This document shows, piece by piece, positions 5,827-6,508 of a stretch of DNA of 6,508 nucleotides. The notes beneath the pieces were generated by a model. That model worked only from the letters and a program-made list of their open reading frames with translations, was not told where the DNA came from and did no database searches. The stretch spans positions 1 through 6,508 of the forward strand of contig JAGQLJ010000144.1 in assembly GCA_020429495.1 (NCBI GenBank). Reading direction: 5' to 3'. How positions within the stretch are numbered: position 1 is the first letter of the stretch; every line of letters begins with the position of its first letter. Made by a program: the position numbers and the translations under genes. This DNA is from Candidatus Dojkabacteria bacterium. GTDB lineage: Bacteria; Patescibacteriota; Dojkabacteria; J137.

Positions 5827-6508
5827 AGTATTCTTAGCATAATAATATTTATATATATCGGAAGCTGTGTTTCTAAGTTATTCTTTTCTTATATTGAGTT
5901 TGAGAATAATAATAAATTTAGAGAAAAGATATTAAAGACAGATGGAAATATCTTACAATACCTATCGCTACTTATTTTTACACCTGGATCTAGCTTGCTG
6001 GTAAAGAATCAAGCATATTTGAAGAAGCAAAAAGTCTTTATAATATCTGAAGTATTGGGTATTTTTGTGAGTTTAATCTTTATCTTAAGTCTTTCCCATC
6101 TATATAATTCAGAGGTTTTCACAATAAGTTATTTGTTTCATTTCCTATTTTTCTATTTTGGATTAATATCACTTCTCTATTTATCAATTTTTGATTTAAT
6201 TTACCTTTCAATTCCAGTTAGATTTACAATGCGAATTTTATTTTTTGCAGTGATTATTCAAGTCTTTATTTTGCTAGCTAAGTTATTAGGAATAACTTCT
6301 AACCCAATTCTTGAAGATATTGGATCTCTAAAGAATATATTAGGTTTTTTAATATTATATTTAGGAACCTATGGGTTGATTATTATTACTAAAGAGGAAG
6401 GAATTGGCGCAGGAGATGCCGACATAAACGGTTTTGTTGGTTTAATGCTTGGAATCCCAGGAAGTATTATTTTTATCTTTGTAACAGTGTTTACAGGCTC
6501 CATAGTAG
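5824..6508 (+). CDS. pilD: Prepilin peptidase PilD (A24 family), 3' truncated by window edge
   Basis: Membrane aspartic protease expected to cleave the leaders of the three upstream prepilins. The frame is open from the ATG at 5824 to the last base without a stop (228 codons visible), so the C-terminus lies outside the window. About six hydrophobic helices are visible (roughly 1-24, 70-91, 101-122, 135-155, 171-189 and 203-224). Both catalytic aspartates are recognisable: Asp124 in FDLIYLSIP (123-131) and Asp198 in GIGAGDADI (193-201), the GxGD motif. The N-terminal region keeps the shape of the PilD methylase segment (ILQYLSLLIF at 43-52, then a loop and helix), but the usual two CxxC zinc pairs are absent; only Cys15 is present. 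Peptidase activity is likely, methylation uncertain. It starts 72 bases after prepilin 3 and may have its own promoter. Confidence 0.88.
   Translation, partial: MSILSIIIFIYIGSCVSKLFFSYIEFENNNKFREKILKTDGNILQYLSLLIFTPGSSLLVKNQAYLKKQKVFIISEVLGIFVSLIFILSLSHLYNSEVFTISYLFHFLFFYFGLISLLYLSIFDLIYLSIPVRFTMRILFFAVIIQVFILLAKLLGITSNPILEDIGSLKNILGFLILYLGTYGLIIITKEEGIGAGDADINGFVGLMLGIPGSIIFIFVTVFTGSIV

Noticed and set aside
1..6508. Alternative genetic code with TGA as Gly or Trp, as in some Patescibacteria
   Set aside because: No in-frame TGA occurs in any of the seven genes, and all visible stops are TAA or TAG. Absence of TGA stops in six genes is expected in AT-rich DNA.
6500..6508. TAG triplets at the very end of the window as the pilD stop
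   Set aside because: They are out of frame; the pilD frame reads TCC ATA GTA and then one more base, so the gene continues beyond the window.

Overview
The window is a compact, AT-rich, single-strand block of type IV pilus (T4P) genes, all on the + strand: the 3' part of pilB, then pilT, pilC, three small prepilin genes, and the 5' part of a prepilin peptidase gene (pilD). Both end genes run off the window. The gene set and order, the AT-rich coding sequence, the very short prepilins (137-149 aa) and the divergent PilD together suggest a Patescibacteria/CPR-type bacterium with a reduced genome. This placement is an inference from gene style only; no taxonomic marker gene is present. The genetic code looks standard, with TAA or TAG at all six visible stops and no in-frame TGA in any gene.

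Layout: 1-1709 extension ATPase PilB (5' end missing); 1750-3138 retraction ATPase PilT with an unusual Asn/Gln-rich N-terminal extension of about 110 residues; 3142-4371 inner-membrane platform PilC; 4371-4820 prepilin 1, whose start overlaps the pilC stop; 4821-4886 a short intergenic region with a promoter-like TTGACA and a cluster of CTTAA/TTAAG half-sites; 4887-5324 prepilin 2; 5338-5751 prepilin 3; 5752-5823 an intergenic region with an AT-rich inverted repeat and a strong -10 element placed as for a leaderless transcript; 5824 to the end, PilD (3' end missing). The longest gene-free stretch is only 72 bases. I see no RNA gene, mobile element or CRISPR.

How the parts fit: PilD would cleave the three prepilins just before the Phe that starts the hydrophobic helix. 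PilB would drive assembly on PilC, and PilT would drive disassembly, giving a retractable pilus of the kind used for attachment, twitching or DNA uptake. The more unusual points are the loss of zinc-ligand cysteines in both PilB and PilD, the PilT extension, Ala instead of Gly before the cleavage site in two of three prepilins, a moved cysteine in prepilin 3, the putative separate control of prepilin 2, and no recognisable Shine-Dalgarno sequence before any of the six visible starts. I see no clearly new system; this is a recognisable T4P locus with lineage-specific changes.
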